Below are positions 27,343 to 35,855 of a stretch of 64,000 bases of DNA, one piece after another. The stretch is from Agathobacter sp. (lineage in GTDB: Bacteria > Bacillota > Clostridia > Lachnospirales > Lachnospiraceae). A model generated the notes under the pieces. The model made no database searches. It worked only from the letters and a program-made list of their open reading frames with translations, and was not told where the DNA came from. The stretch is from positions 1 to 64,000 of the forward strand of contig JALEZW010000071.1 in NCBI GenBank assembly GCA_022772675.1. Direction: 5' to 3'. Position 1 is the stretch's first letter; each line of letters starts with the position of its first letter. A program made the position numbers and the translations under genes.

Positions 27343-28133
27343 TACAGCTCCACCTCCTCTGCCAGAAAGACCGGTCCATCCTTACAGATTCTTTTGTTCT
27401 TCACATTGGAATGGGCATCCTTCTCTGTGGACCTGCACACGCAGGCAAGACAGGCTCCGATACCGCAGGCCATGCGTTCTTCCATGGAGATATAGCAGGT
27501 CATTCCCTGCTCCTTTGCGTAAGCCTTTAAAGCCCGGAGCATGGGCGTTGGTCCGCATGCGTAGATAACCTCTGCCTTTAAATGATTTTCCCGGATAGCA
27601 TCTAAAACATTTCCTCTGGTCCCTACACTTCCATCCTCCGTTGCCACATAGCTTATCCCCTGTTCCTGAAACTCATCCAACAGGAACGTATCCGAATTTC
27701 GGTATCCCATCACCACGGTAAAATCGGCTTCATTAGACTTCTTCATGCTCTTTGCCAGTTCCAGCATAGGCGGTACACCGATTCCTCCACCGATTAAGAA
27801 AGCCCGTTTTCCCGGTTCCACAGTAAAGCCGTTTCCCAGAGGTCCTAAGAGGGAAATCCTATCCCCTTTCTTAAGCTTTGAAAACTCCTCTGTTCCGGTT
27901 CCTGCGCCGGTCACACGGTAAACCAGACGAATCGTTTTCTTTTCTTTATCAATCCCGCACAGGCTGATGGGGCGCGGCAGAATCTTATCTGCCTGATTGC
28001 TGTAAACGGATACAAACTGCCCCGGACGGGCATGCTCTGCAATATTTTCTGTCAGAAGCGTCAGATCATAGATGTCTGCTGCTATGCATTTCTGCTCCAC
28101 CACCGTTACTGTTTCTTTAAATTTATCACTCAT
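27342..28133 (-). CDS. pyrK: Dihydroorotate dehydrogenase electron transfer subunit
   Basis: FAD and [2Fe-2S] subunit that carries electrons from PyrD to NAD. The 263 residues contain a ferredoxin-reductase-like FAD motif (RPISLCG), the NAD-binding LIGGGIGVPPML, and a cysteine cluster for the iron-sulfur centre in ACGIGACLACVCRS with a later CKDGPVF. I start at ATG 28133 behind GGGTGG; the longer frame to 28220 would overlap pyrF. The stop overlaps the pyrD start. Confidence 0.95.
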   Translation of the reverse strand: MSDKFKETVTVVEQKCIAADIYDLTLLTENIAEHARPGQFVSVYSNQADKILPRPISLCGIDKEKKTIRLVYRVTGAGTGTEEFSKLKKGDRISLLGPLGNGFTVEPGKRAFLIGGGIGVPPMLELAKSMKKSNEADFTVVMGYRNSDTFLLDEFQEQGISYVATEDGSVGTRGNVLDAIRENHLKAEVIYACGPTPMLRALKAYAKEQGMTCYISMEERMACGIGACLACVCRSTEKDAHSNVKNKRICKDGPVFLAEEVEL

Positions 28134-28191
28134 TTTTCCACCCTGTTTTTGTAACTGATTTTCCGCAGTTCCTTTGTTAAACACGCTGAAA

Positions 28192-29118
28192 CTACTGTAA
28201 TGCTCCTGTGATATCCGCAATCATATCCTCTACCGCAAGACGGGAAGCATCCGCAAAATTCTCCGGTGCAATTCCCTTTTCCTTATACTTATCCTGCTTA
28301 TAGGCACAGATAATTCCACGGGAAGAATTGACGATGGCACCCAGTCCGTCCTGATTGAAAAAGTGCACCAGATCCTTTCCCTGTCCCCCCTGTGCCCCGT
28401 ATCCCGGAACCAGAATAAATGCGTTGGGCATGATTTTCCGTAAGATTTTTCCCTGCTCAGGGTAGGTGGCACCCACAACGGCACCCACATAACTGTAGGA
28501 ATCTCCCATGCAGTCACTGCCCCACTCTGCCACCTTCTCGCCAACCAGCTCGTAAAGTGCTCTTCCGTCAATCAGACGGTCCTGAAATTCCCCGCTGGAT
28601 GGATTTGAAGTCTTTACCAGAATAAAAATTCCCTTCTTTTCCTCTTTGCAGACATCGATAAAAGGCTTGATTCCGTCGGTTCCCAGATACGGATTTACCG
28701 TTGCAAAATCCTCATCGAATCCGGAAAAGTTTTTGCTTCCAACGGTAACCTTTCCCAGATGTCCCGTGGCATAAGCCGCTGATGTGGAACCGATATCGCC
28801 ACGCTTCACATCTCCAATCACCACCAGATCCTTCTCATGGCAGTAATCTACTGTCTTTTTAAATGCCATAAGTCCCGGAATACCAAACTGCTCATACATG
28901 GCAATCTGAGGCTTTACTGCCGGAATCAGGTCATAGACTGCATCCACAATCGCCTTATTGTACTGCCAGATGGCTTCCGCTGCTCCTTCCAGAGTCTCCC
29001 CAAACTGCTCATATGCCGCCTTTGTAATATGCTCCGGCACATAGGAGAGCATCGGGTCTAACCCTACTACGATTGGTGCATTGGTTTTTTTTATCTTTTC
29101 TACTAATTTGTTAATCAT
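28192..29118 (-). CDS. pyrF: Orotidine 5'-phosphate decarboxylase (type 2)
   Basis: Final step to UMP. The 308 residues are typical of the longer type 2 PyrF. IVVGLDPML is near the N-terminus, and the catalytic core VIGDVKRGDIGSTSAAY contains the Asp-Lys-Asp set. The FILVPGYGAQGGQGKD phosphate-binding segment lies in the C-terminal half. It sits between pyrC and pyrK with short gaps (12 and 58 bases) in one apparent operon. Confidence 0.96.
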   Translation of the reverse strand: MINKLVEKIKKTNAPIVVGLDPMLSYVPEHITKAAYEQFGETLEGAAEAIWQYNKAIVDAVYDLIPAVKPQIAMYEQFGIPGLMAFKKTVDYCHEKDLVVIGDVKRGDIGSTSAAYATGHLGKVTVGSKNFSGFDEDFATVNPYLGTDGIKPFIDVCKEEKKGIFILVKTSNPSSGEFQDRLIDGRALYELVGEKVAEWGSDCMGDSYSYVGAVVGATYPEQGKILRKIMPNAFILVPGYGAQGGQGKDLVHFFNQDGLGAIVNSSRGIICAYKQDKYKEKGIAPENFADASRLAVEDMIADITGALQ

Positions 29119-29130
29119 TTTTTTCCCTTT

Positions 29131-30432
29131 CTAATCTTCATCTTGATCTTCATCTTCATCCATATAGACAACTTCTCCGTCACAGATGGTACATTTCACA
29201 CGGCCGGTTACCTCTCTGCCGTCAAAGGGAGTATTCTTTCCCTTGGAAGCAAAGGTATTCTTATCAATCCGGTAGGTCTTCTTCGGATCAAAAATCACAA
29301 TATCCGCAGGCTTTCCCTCACTGATATCCCCTTTGTCAATTCCGATGATCCCGGCAGGATTATAGCTCATACAGGCAGCCATTTTCATAGGTGTCAGATA
29401 TCCTCCCAGCACCAGCTCCGTATAGGTTAAGCTGGCCGCCGTCTCCAGTCCCACAATGCCGAATGGAGCCTCCTGCATAGAGCAGTTTTTATCATCAAAG
29501 GTATGGGGCGCATGATCTGTTGAGATAACTTCCATAATGCCATCCCTAAGCCCCTCCTTTAACGCCTGAACATCCTCTTTGGTACGAAGGGGCGGGTTCA
29601 TCTTATAATTTGGATCCGGTTCCTTCATATCATCCGTGGAAAGAGTAAAATGGTGGGGACATACCTCTGCGGACACCTTTACTCCAACTTCTTTTGCCGA
29701 TTTCACCATCCATACGGAATTTTTGGTGGAACAGTGGCATAGATGAAGCTGTGCACCGGTCTCCTTTGCGAGAATGATATCCCTTGCAATAATCAGATCC
29801 TCCACCGTATTCTTAATTCCCGGCAGACCGAATTCCTTAGACTTTTCTCCTTCATTTATCACACCTTTCTGAACCATGTTGCGATCCTCACAGTGTGCTA
29901 AAACCGGAATGTGAAGCCTTGCGGCTTCCGCCATGGCATCCATACAGAGGGAAGCATCCATTACGGTTTTTCCGTCCTCGCTGATGGCAGGACATCCGGC
30001 TTCCACCAGGCTTTCTATATCTGCCAGTTCCTCTCCTTTTTGTCCCTTCGTGATGGCTCCAACCTGCAGCACATGAATGCACTGTCCGGCTTTTGCCTTA
30101 TTGTGAACATAGTGAATGACGTCCGGATTATCTGCAGCCGGTCTGGTATTCGGCATAGTAAGAACAGTGGTGTAACCGCCATGGGCCGCTGCCTGCATTC
30201 CACTGAAAATATCTTCTTTCTGCTCATACCCCGGATCCCGGAAATGCACATGCATATCAATAAATCCCGGCATCACATAACAGTCTTTTGCGGAAATGAC
30301 ACGGTCTGCCTCACTCTCTGAAATATCCCTGTCTATTTTTTTTACTTTTCCATTCTCAATCAGGACATCCGCTGTCTCATCCCGGTTTTCTGCCGGATTG
30401 ATCACACGTCCGCCTTTTAATAAAATTGTCAT
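29131..30432 (-). CDS. pyrC: Dihydroorotase
   Basis: Zinc amidohydrolase that closes carbamoyl aspartate to dihydroorotate. The 433 residues fit type I dihydroorotase: metal motif GFIDMHVHFRDPGYE near residue 54, further His in LHLCHCSTK and EVCPHHFTL, and the metal Asp in ISTDHAPH. The last residues are an unusual acidic tail (MDEDEDQDED) added after the normal end of the fold. It is the first pyrimidine gene in this run, 46 bases after the secreted protease gene and with no obvious terminator between. pyrB/pyrI are not in the window. Confidence 0.95.
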   Translation of the reverse strand: MTILLKGGRVINPAENRDETADVLIENGKVKKIDRDISESEADRVISAKDCYVMPGFIDMHVHFRDPGYEQKEDIFSGMQAAAHGGYTTVLTMPNTRPAADNPDVIHYVHNKAKAGQCIHVLQVGAITKGQKGEELADIESLVEAGCPAISEDGKTVMDASLCMDAMAEAARLHIPVLAHCEDRNMVQKGVINEGEKSKEFGLPGIKNTVEDLIIARDIILAKETGAQLHLCHCSTKNSVWMVKSAKEVGVKVSAEVCPHHFTLSTDDMKEPDPNYKMNPPLRTKEDVQALKEGLRDGIMEVISTDHAPHTFDDKNCSMQEAPFGIVGLETAASLTYTELVLGGYLTPMKMAACMSYNPAGIIGIDKGDISEGKPADIVIFDPKKTYRIDKNTFASKGKNTPFDGREVTGRVKCTICDGEVVYMDEDEDQDED

Positions 30433-30478
30433 AAAACTGTTCCTTTCTATCCTTTATCCCTTTGTTCTTTTTAAGAAC

Positions 30479-32248
30479 TTATTTCGTTCCGCTTACTGCT
30501 GCCCGGGAAGAAAACGCCCCATACACTTTCGTTTTCCCTTTCATTTTATAAGCCCGCACTCTGTAATAGCAGGTCTTTCCGGAAGTCCCGTTTACCTTGT
30601 AACTGTTTGCTTTGGTAGAGGCTATCTTTTTATAGGTGCCGTTTTTTGAGGCTGCCTGATAGATTTCATATTCCTTCGCCCCATCGGTTTTATTCCAGGA
30701 AAGCTTTGCAGTGTTCTTTGCAGTCTGGGAGACTTTGATATTCTTTACCTGTCCCATGGCAGTTCCGGTTTTATCCGTAAAGGCTTTCAGGCATACATTT
30801 CCAAGTTTTCCACCATTTTCCTCGCTGATATCAGCCATATCCTGCCATTTTCCATTGGCATAAAGGAAGCTCTGATTTCGTCCGCAAAAAACCTGTGCAT
30901 TGATTTCATTGCTCCAATCTGTATAATTGGCTTCTATATCAACAGCTGCATTTTTCTTTCCCAGCGAAACCACAACGGAATAATAGGTTCCCTTTGGCAC
31001 GGATACCGCCTGGGGAAGCTTGATTGTATGGGTGCCGGCATACACAGTCTTTCCTGATACCTCTGCCGAAAGTACCCCGCTTTTGGGGTTCGACGGGCTG
31101 GACAGATTTGTATACACGCTGATGGTATAAGGCACCTGCTGGTCCTTTGACATACTGATGGAAACGGCCCTCAGCAGTTCATTGGATGCCCCTTTCACTT
31201 TAAAAACGTTTGCAGCAACGGGAACCTGTACATATTTTCCCACATTTACGCCACCGTCATACTGATAATTAAAATCATAATTGTCCGCAGGCTCAAAATC
31301 GAAAATCCAGGCTGCATCCTCAATGGACTTATCATAATAGGACAGCCAGAAATAACTGTTAATATCATGCTTCGTTTCATCCGACCAGCTGTTTCTCACA
31401 AGCCATGCACCATTTCCCTTGGGTTTAAAACGAAAGGCCGATGCCGGAAAATTGTCATCCCAGCCTACAATATTGACCGCATGGTTTGCAACTGCAGAAG
31501 AATCCGGGCAATAATAGGTATATACCTGTTCACCTGTGCTCTTATATTTCGCTGAGTTATCATAGTCCGGCAGCTCATTTAAGTAAAACCCGATTCCCGC
31601 CGAACCGTGCTTCATAATCTCCTGTTTCACCTGATAGGCATTCTTATGGATATTGATAATATAGACATTCTGCAGATGCGCCACATTTTTGTCAAAGGCA
31701 TGCTTCTTATCGATTGTACTGATCAGGGGTGCACTGGTGTAGGGAAATACATGTTCCTCTGCCGGTCCTTCCCACTGCAGCAGCGTCCGGCTGCACATAT
31801 CCAGATTCCCACTGGTAAGTAAATAACTGCTGGTACTGCTCATTACATCGCCTTTGGTACCTCCAAAAGCATCCTCTGCATTATGACAGGTAAAATAGGC
31901 AAGCTGCAATTCACTTAAGTCAATGTGGGAATCTGCTATTTTATCATCCTGAATCAGATCAAACTCTGCAAGTCCGATAGCGGAAAATGCCCAGCAGGTA
32001 TTATTCAGTCCCTGGTCCCGTGTACCCGGAAATTTGGCCGTAACATCAGACAGTCTATTCATATAGGCCGCCGGCACTGCCGATTGTCCCTTTAATCCGT
32101 TCCCGGAACCAACTACCGGTACATTCTCATTTCCGGAAGCCGCAGCATAACCTCCGGCATACACCGTATCCCGGCTGTTTCCAAAGCTTGCTGCTGTCAG
32201 AACCGCTGCAAGAAGAAGTGCCGCAAACCTTTTTCCTCTTTTTATCAT
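30479..32248 (-). CDS. Secreted papain-like (C1) protease with C-terminal FN3-like domain
   Basis: Exported cysteine protease of 589 residues. A Sec signal peptide (basic MIKRGKR then a hydrophobic run to about residue 22) is followed by a C1 peptidase domain: oxyanion Gln79 and catalytic Cys85 in RDQGLNNTCWAFS, His in NHAVNIVGWDD, Asn in WLVRNSWS. A lectin-like beta domain (about 330-500) and a fibronectin-III-like domain (about 505-589, VKNIKVSQTAKNTAKLSW onward) follow. No sortase motif is seen. I start at ATG 32248 behind AGAGGAAAGG; ATGs further upstream have weaker sites. Such proteins act on host or environmental protein or on the cell surface; the target is unknown. Confidence 0.88.
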   Translation of the reverse strand: MIKRGKRFAALLLAAVLTAASFGNSRDTVYAGGYAAASGNENVPVVGSGNGLKGQSAVPAAYMNRLSDVTAKFPGTRDQGLNNTCWAFSAIGLAEFDLIQDDKIADSHIDLSELQLAYFTCHNAEDAFGGTKGDVMSSTSSYLLTSGNLDMCSRTLLQWEGPAEEHVFPYTSAPLISTIDKKHAFDKNVAHLQNVYIINIHKNAYQVKQEIMKHGSAGIGFYLNELPDYDNSAKYKSTGEQVYTYYCPDSSAVANHAVNIVGWDDNFPASAFRFKPKGNGAWLVRNSWSDETKHDINSYFWLSYYDKSIEDAAWIFDFEPADNYDFNYQYDGGVNVGKYVQVPVAANVFKVKGASNELLRAVSISMSKDQQVPYTISVYTNLSSPSNPKSGVLSAEVSGKTVYAGTHTIKLPQAVSVPKGTYYSVVVSLGKKNAAVDIEANYTDWSNEINAQVFCGRNQSFLYANGKWQDMADISEENGGKLGNVCLKAFTDKTGTAMGQVKNIKVSQTAKNTAKLSWNKTDGAKEYEIYQAASKNGTYKKIASTKANSYKVNGTSGKTCYYRVRAYKMKGKTKVYGAFSSRAAVSGTK

Positions 32249-32354
32249 CGATACCTTTCCTCTTTCCATCATCTCTTTCTCCATTATAGATAAGAACCAT
32301 GGGAACTGTCAAACATTTTCCGCTCATTTCGGTGTACTGACATAGATAACACAA

Positions 32355-32377
32355 AGGCACTGCATTACGCAGTGCCT
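32355..32377 (-). terminator. Probable terminator of dapA-dapB
   Basis: Perfect nine-base-pair GC-rich stem (32355-32363 with 32369-32377) with a five-base loop, 22 bases past the dapB stop. On the minus strand it is followed by a broken T-run, so it is a moderate intrinsic terminator. Confidence 0.6.
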
Positions 32378-32398
32378 AATATGGATTGATTATAAAAG

Positions 32399-33160
32399 TT
32401 ATTTTGCCGCAATGACATCCGCCATATCGTAATGTCCTGCCGGCTTTCCCTTTAAAAATTTTGCAGCCTCAACGGCTCCCTTGGCAAATACTGCCTTGGA
32501 ATATGCAGTATGCTTGAACTCGATTACCTCATCCTGTCCCGCAAAAATCACTTCGTGCTCCCCGACAATATTGCCGCCGCGGACAGAAGAAATACCGATT
32601 TCATAGGGATCTCTCTTCTTTCGCTCCTGACTTCTGTCATACTTATACGTATATGCCTCGTCCAGTGCCTCGTTCATGGAATCTGCCAATGCAATTGCCG
32701 TGCCGCTGGGGGCATCCAGCTTCTGGTTATGATGTTTTTCCACAATTTCCATGTCAAAGCCTGCCGGTGCAAAGACAAGGGCAGCTTTCTTTAAAAGTTC
32801 CATTAGCGTGTTGATTCCAAGAGACATGTTTGCAGATTTTAAAATAGCTGTTTTTTCGTAAGCTTTTTCCACTTCTGAAAGCTGTTCTTCTGAAAGTCCT
32901 GTGGTACAAAGAACAATCGGAATCTGTTTTTCCACACCATATTTTAAAAGCTCATCCACTGCCTTTGCATTGGAGAAATCAATAATAACATCTGCCTCTG
33001 CCGTGCACTCCTGCAGGGAAGAAAAAACCGGATAGTCATTTTCTATTCCATCATATAAATCAATTCCTGCAACAATTTCAATATCCGGATCCTGTGCACA
33101 GATTCCTGTAATGCACTGCCCCATCTTTCCATTGCAGCCATTCATAATTGCTCTTGTCAT
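32399..33160 (-). CDS. dapB: 4-hydroxy-tetrahydrodipicolinate reductase
   Basis: Second committed step of lysine/diaminopimelate synthesis, NAD(P)H-dependent. The 253 residues have the dinucleotide-binding GCNGKMGQ at the start, VIIDFSNAKAV, CTTGLSEEQL, and the catalytic region VEKHHNQKLDAPSGTA. It lies 21 bases after dapA and shares its lysine riboswitch. Dipicolinate for spores also derives from this branch. Confidence 0.97.
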   Translation of the reverse strand: MTRAIMNGCNGKMGQCITGICAQDPDIEIVAGIDLYDGIENDYPVFSSLQECTAEADVIIDFSNAKAVDELLKYGVEKQIPIVLCTTGLSEEQLSEVEKAYEKTAILKSANMSLGINTLMELLKKAALVFAPAGFDMEIVEKHHNQKLDAPSGTAIALADSMNEALDEAYTYKYDRSQERKKRDPYEIGISSVRGGNIVGEHEVIFAGQDEVIEFKHTAYSKAVFAKGAVEAAKFLKGKPAGHYDMADVIAAK

Positions 33161-33181
33161 TTTCTTTTGTTCCCCTTTCTC

Positions 33182-34069
33182 TTATGCCAGAATACCGTAT
33201 GCTTTCATTACCTCTGCAAGCTTCTTTGCATTTTCCTCTCCCATTTCTGTCAGCGGAGCACGCAGCGGTCCTGCCCCAAGTCCCATCAGATTCAGTGCTT
33301 TCTTTACCGGAATCGGATTAACCTCTGAGAAAAGAGCATCGATTAACGGAAGTGCCTCTCTCTGAAGCTTTCCTGCAGTCTCAATATCCCCCTTAAAAAA
33401 GCTGTCACACATTGCATGAACCTTCCCCGGTGCCACATTGCTCCATACTGAAATCACTCCGATTGCTCCGATAGACATAAGTGGAACCACAAGTCCGTCC
33501 TCACCGGAATACAGATCCAGTTTTCCATCTGTAAGATACATAGTCTTAGATGCCTGGGCCATATTTCCGGTTGCCTCTTTTAATCCCACCAGATTGCTCT
33601 TGGTTTTGAAAAGCTCTGCCACGGTCTCCGGAAGAAGATTGCACCCGGTACGCCCCGGCACATTGTACATAATGATCGGACACTTGGTATTGTCCGCAAT
33701 CTGCGAATAATGGGCAATCAGTCCGGCCTGAGTAGCCTTATTATAATATGGAGTCACGATCAGCAGACCGTCTGCTCCTGCTTCCTCTGCCTCCTGGGAA
33801 AGCTGGATTGCGGTACGTGTACAGTTGGAACCTGTTCCCGCAACCACCGGTACACGATGTTTCGTAAATTCAATGGCTGCACGGATGACATCACGGTGTT
33901 CCTCCATGGTGAGGGTTGCACTTTCACCGGTTGTTCCTGCAATTACGATAGCATCTGTTCCACCGTCAATCTGACGGTTGATCATCTCCTCCAGTTTATC
34001 ATAATCCACCTCTAAATTATCCTTCATTGGTGTCACGATTGCAACACCGGCTCCCTTAAAAATTGCCAC
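33182..34069 (-). CDS. dapA: 4-hydroxy-tetrahydrodipicolinate synthase, GTG start
   Basis: Condenses pyruvate with aspartate semialdehyde. The 295 residues contain the pyruvate-binding VIAGTTGESATL, the catalytic tyrosine region TPYYNKATQAGL, the Schiff-base lysine in VGLKEATGN and the YSGEDGL segment. The start is GTG at 34069, nine bases after AAAGGAG; extending to the ATG at 34108 would translate through the riboswitch terminator hairpin. Expression is controlled by the lysine riboswitch immediately upstream; dapB follows by 21 bases. Confidence 0.97.
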   Translation of the reverse strand: MAIFKGAGVAIVTPMKDNLEVDYDKLEEMINRQIDGGTDAIVIAGTTGESATLTMEEHRDVIRAAIEFTKHRVPVVAGTGSNCTRTAIQLSQEAEEAGADGLLIVTPYYNKATQAGLIAHYSQIADNTKCPIIMYNVPGRTGCNLLPETVAELFKTKSNLVGLKEATGNMAQASKTMYLTDGKLDLYSGEDGLVVPLMSIGAIGVISVWSNVAPGKVHAMCDSFFKGDIETAGKLQREALPLIDALFSEVNPIPVKKALNLMGLGAGPLRAPLTEMGEENAKKLAEVMKAYGILA

Positions 34070-34092
34070 AGCTTTATTCTCCTTTCCTGCAT

Positions 34093-34119
34093 AAAAAAAC
34101 CAGCTCACTTTGAGCTGGT
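34093..34119 (-). terminator. Lysine riboswitch expression-platform terminator
   Basis: Eight-base-pair GC-rich stem (34099-34106 with 34112-34119), five-base loop and a seven-base T-run on the minus strand, 24 bases ahead of the dapA start codon. It should form when lysine is bound and stop transcription before dapA. Confidence 0.88.
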
Positions 34120-34137
34120 CAGTCTAACTTGTTTTAG

Positions 34138-34316
34138 ATCTGATAGCTCTCCATCCGCGCCAATACGCGTCTGACAGTCATACGGTTCTTCACCGCATGC
34201 CCAAAAACCAGACTGCAGAAATCCGGTTTTTTCGGCGTTCCTCCCTTTCTCCTGTACTCTACTGTATCTGCTACATCCTACAGGTTACTCATGAATCACG
34301 CGACCTCTACCTACTG
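34138..34316 (-). ncRNA. Lysine riboswitch (L-box)
   Basis: On the minus strand the conserved blocks appear in order: GGTAGAGGTCGCG opening (34311-34299), the GAGTAA loop, AGGAGAAAGGGAGGAACG followed by GCCGAA, several helices with GGTTTTTGG and TGGCGCGG, and the closing GGAGAGCTATC (34152-34142) that pairs with the opening strand. This order and spacing match the lysC leader of Bacillus. A terminator follows and the next gene is dapA, as expected for lysine feedback. The boundaries are approximate. Confidence 0.93.
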
Positions 34317-34386
34317 TAATTAATTTTAATCAATTGCCTGCGCATATGCTTTTGCGTAGCAAAACTCTCATGCATGTGCTTCTTTT

Positions 34387-34415
34387 ATATTAACACCCGG
34401 GAAATTATCCGTCAA
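34387..34415 (-). promoter_or_regulatory. Promoter of the lysine riboswitch-dapAB transcript
   Basis: On the minus strand TTGACG (34415-34410), 17 bases, TAATAT (34392-34387). The hexamers and spacing are the same as those of the glycine riboswitch promoter at 59828-59856. The -35 box abuts the stop codon of the upstream adenosyltransferase gene. The leader to the dapA GTG would be about 310 bases. Confidence 0.75.
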
Positions 34416-34901
34416 TCATTTTTCCGGTGCAATATTATAAATTTCATCTGCTGCCTCCCGAATCTTGTCATCCAGCACCCGTCCGGTGCAGACCAACGTC
34501 ATTTCCTCCGGTTTTGCCGCAAACAGTCCGCAGATTTCCTCCGGACTAATGACCTTTTCATCCACAATACCTAATACCTCATCCAGAATCAGCATATCGC
34601 AGGCTCCGGTGGTCACAACCTTCTTGCCATAATTAAAACCATTTCTGAGGTTCATAATCTCATCCTGCTTTGCGCTGTCGGAAAGTGCCTCAAAGCACTC
34701 ATCCGATTTCGCAAAGCGGAATATTTTGATTTCCGGCTCCAGCCGATTCAGAAAAGTAAGTTCATTCTCATTTTTCTGCTTTAAAAACTGAATGATAATA
34801 ACACTTTTTCCCTCACTGGCAACGCGGATTGCATTCCCGATTGCAGCAGTCGATTTACCATGTCCCTCACCATAATAAACCTGGATTGCCCCTCTTTCCA
34901 T
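34416..34901 (-). CDS. Corrinoid adenosyltransferase (CobA/CobO/BtuR type)
   Basis: Transfers the adenosyl group from ATP to cob(I)alamin or cobinamide, making coenzyme B12 forms. The 161 residues carry the P-loop YYGEGHGKSTAAIG at the start, the VIIIQFLKQ strand and LILDEVLGIVDEKVI, all typical of this family, and match its short Firmicute length. TAGGAGG precedes the ATG. No other cobalamin gene is adjacent; the gene stands between the SSB-like gene and the dapA leader. Confidence 0.9.
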   Translation of the reverse strand: MERGAIQVYYGEGHGKSTAAIGNAIRVASEGKSVIIIQFLKQKNENELTFLNRLEPEIKIFRFAKSDECFEALSDSAKQDEIMNLRNGFNYGKKVVTTGACDMLILDEVLGIVDEKVISPEEICGLFAAKPEEMTLVCTGRVLDDKIREAADEIYNIAPEK

Positions 34902-35016
34902 ATCTGCCTCCTACGCAATTAATCTTTATGCATAAATATCTACTGTAAGTCATCCCCTGATTAATTACCAAAAACATAATGAATCCTATGTAAGATACCA
35001 CAATCGGGCAAAATAA

Positions 35017-35649
35017 TCAAGCCTGCTGTAAAAATTCGATTTTGCTGACGGAAACCTCATAGGCTACCCTCTGCTCCACCTCCGTCTCACTCAGTTTCTT
35101 TACATACTCCCGGCTCTGGATTCTTCCCCAGATCTGTACATGGGTTCCAACCTCAAATCCTGCTGCAAATCTCGCATTTCTTCCCCAGCAGATGCACGGA
35201 ATGTAATCCGACTTTCCGTACGAGCGGTTCACTGCCACCAGCAGGTCTGCAATTTCCCTGCCCAGAGGGGTTTTCCGATAGACTGATTCCTTACAGATAA
35301 ATCCGTCCAGGAAAATCTGGTTGGTGGCACTCTCCTCTTCCACTTCCTCCACAATTTCAAATTCCCTTGCAAATACCGAAAGTACAAGCCTGTTTTTGTG
35401 TTCCTCATGCCTGTTAAAGGAACGGAACTGTCCTGTAATATAGACGTACTTTCCCTGTGCATTTTCCTTCACATCCACCAGACGCTCCGATACCATGACC
35501 GGAATATAGTCCACAAAGTTGGAAAGACGGTTCACAGATACCTGCACCATATAAAAGCCTTCCCCGTATACTTCGTGACTGAACGTAAAGTCCGATACGA
35601 TTTCTCCCATAATGGTTACCTGATTGTTTTCACACATTTTATCTGCCAT
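35017..35649 (-). CDS. SSB-like protein with two tandem OB folds
   Basis: Single-stranded-DNA-binding-like protein of 210 residues. The N-terminal half (about 8-102: QVTIMGEIVSDFTF, YIPVMVSERL, GKYVYITGQFRSF) and the C-terminal half (about 110-207: IFLDGFICKESVYRKTPLG, DYIPCICWGRNA, GTHVQIWGRIQSREYVK) each look like one SSB OB fold. Normal bacterial SSB has one fold plus an acidic DDDIPF-like tail; that tail is absent. It is probably a secondary, specialised SSB. AAGGAGG-like site before the ATG. No replication or competence gene is adjacent. Confidence 0.78.
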   Translation of the reverse strand: MADKMCENNQVTIMGEIVSDFTFSHEVYGEGFYMVQVSVNRLSNFVDYIPVMVSERLVDVKENAQGKYVYITGQFRSFNRHEEHKNRLVLSVFAREFEIVEEVEEESATNQIFLDGFICKESVYRKTPLGREIADLLVAVNRSYGKSDYIPCICWGRNARFAAGFEVGTHVQIWGRIQSREYVKKLSETEVEQRVAYEVSVSKIEFLQQA

Positions 35650-35780
35650 GAGTTCTCCTTCCTTTTGTGAAAAATTATGTTAGGTCTTTGTTTTACCATG
35701 ATTTGGTTGGTATAATTTATCAAAGCTTGTCGATAACAAAGGTGAAAACTATCTAAAACGCTTAAATAGATGAAAAAACC

Positions 35781-35808
35781 TTGCGAAAATGCAGTTTTAT
35801 GATAAAAT
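35781..35808 (+). promoter_or_regulatory. Probable promoter of typA
   Basis: TTGCGA (35781-35786), 16 bases, TAAAAT (35803-35808), giving a short leader of about 40 bases before the typA ATG. It lies in the 206-base gap between divergent genes. Confidence 0.5.
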
Positions 35809-35855
35809 GGTACAAGTGAAAAATCCAATAGTATAACAGAAAAGAAGGTTAAATC

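Noticed and set aside
33182-34108. dapA starting at ATG 34108
   Set aside because: That start lies within the riboswitch terminator hairpin; GTG 34069 has a good ribosome site and gives the family length.
35650-35855. Clear minus-strand promoter for the SSB-like gene
   Set aside because: A TATACC-like box exists but no -35 at suitable spacing, so it was not called.
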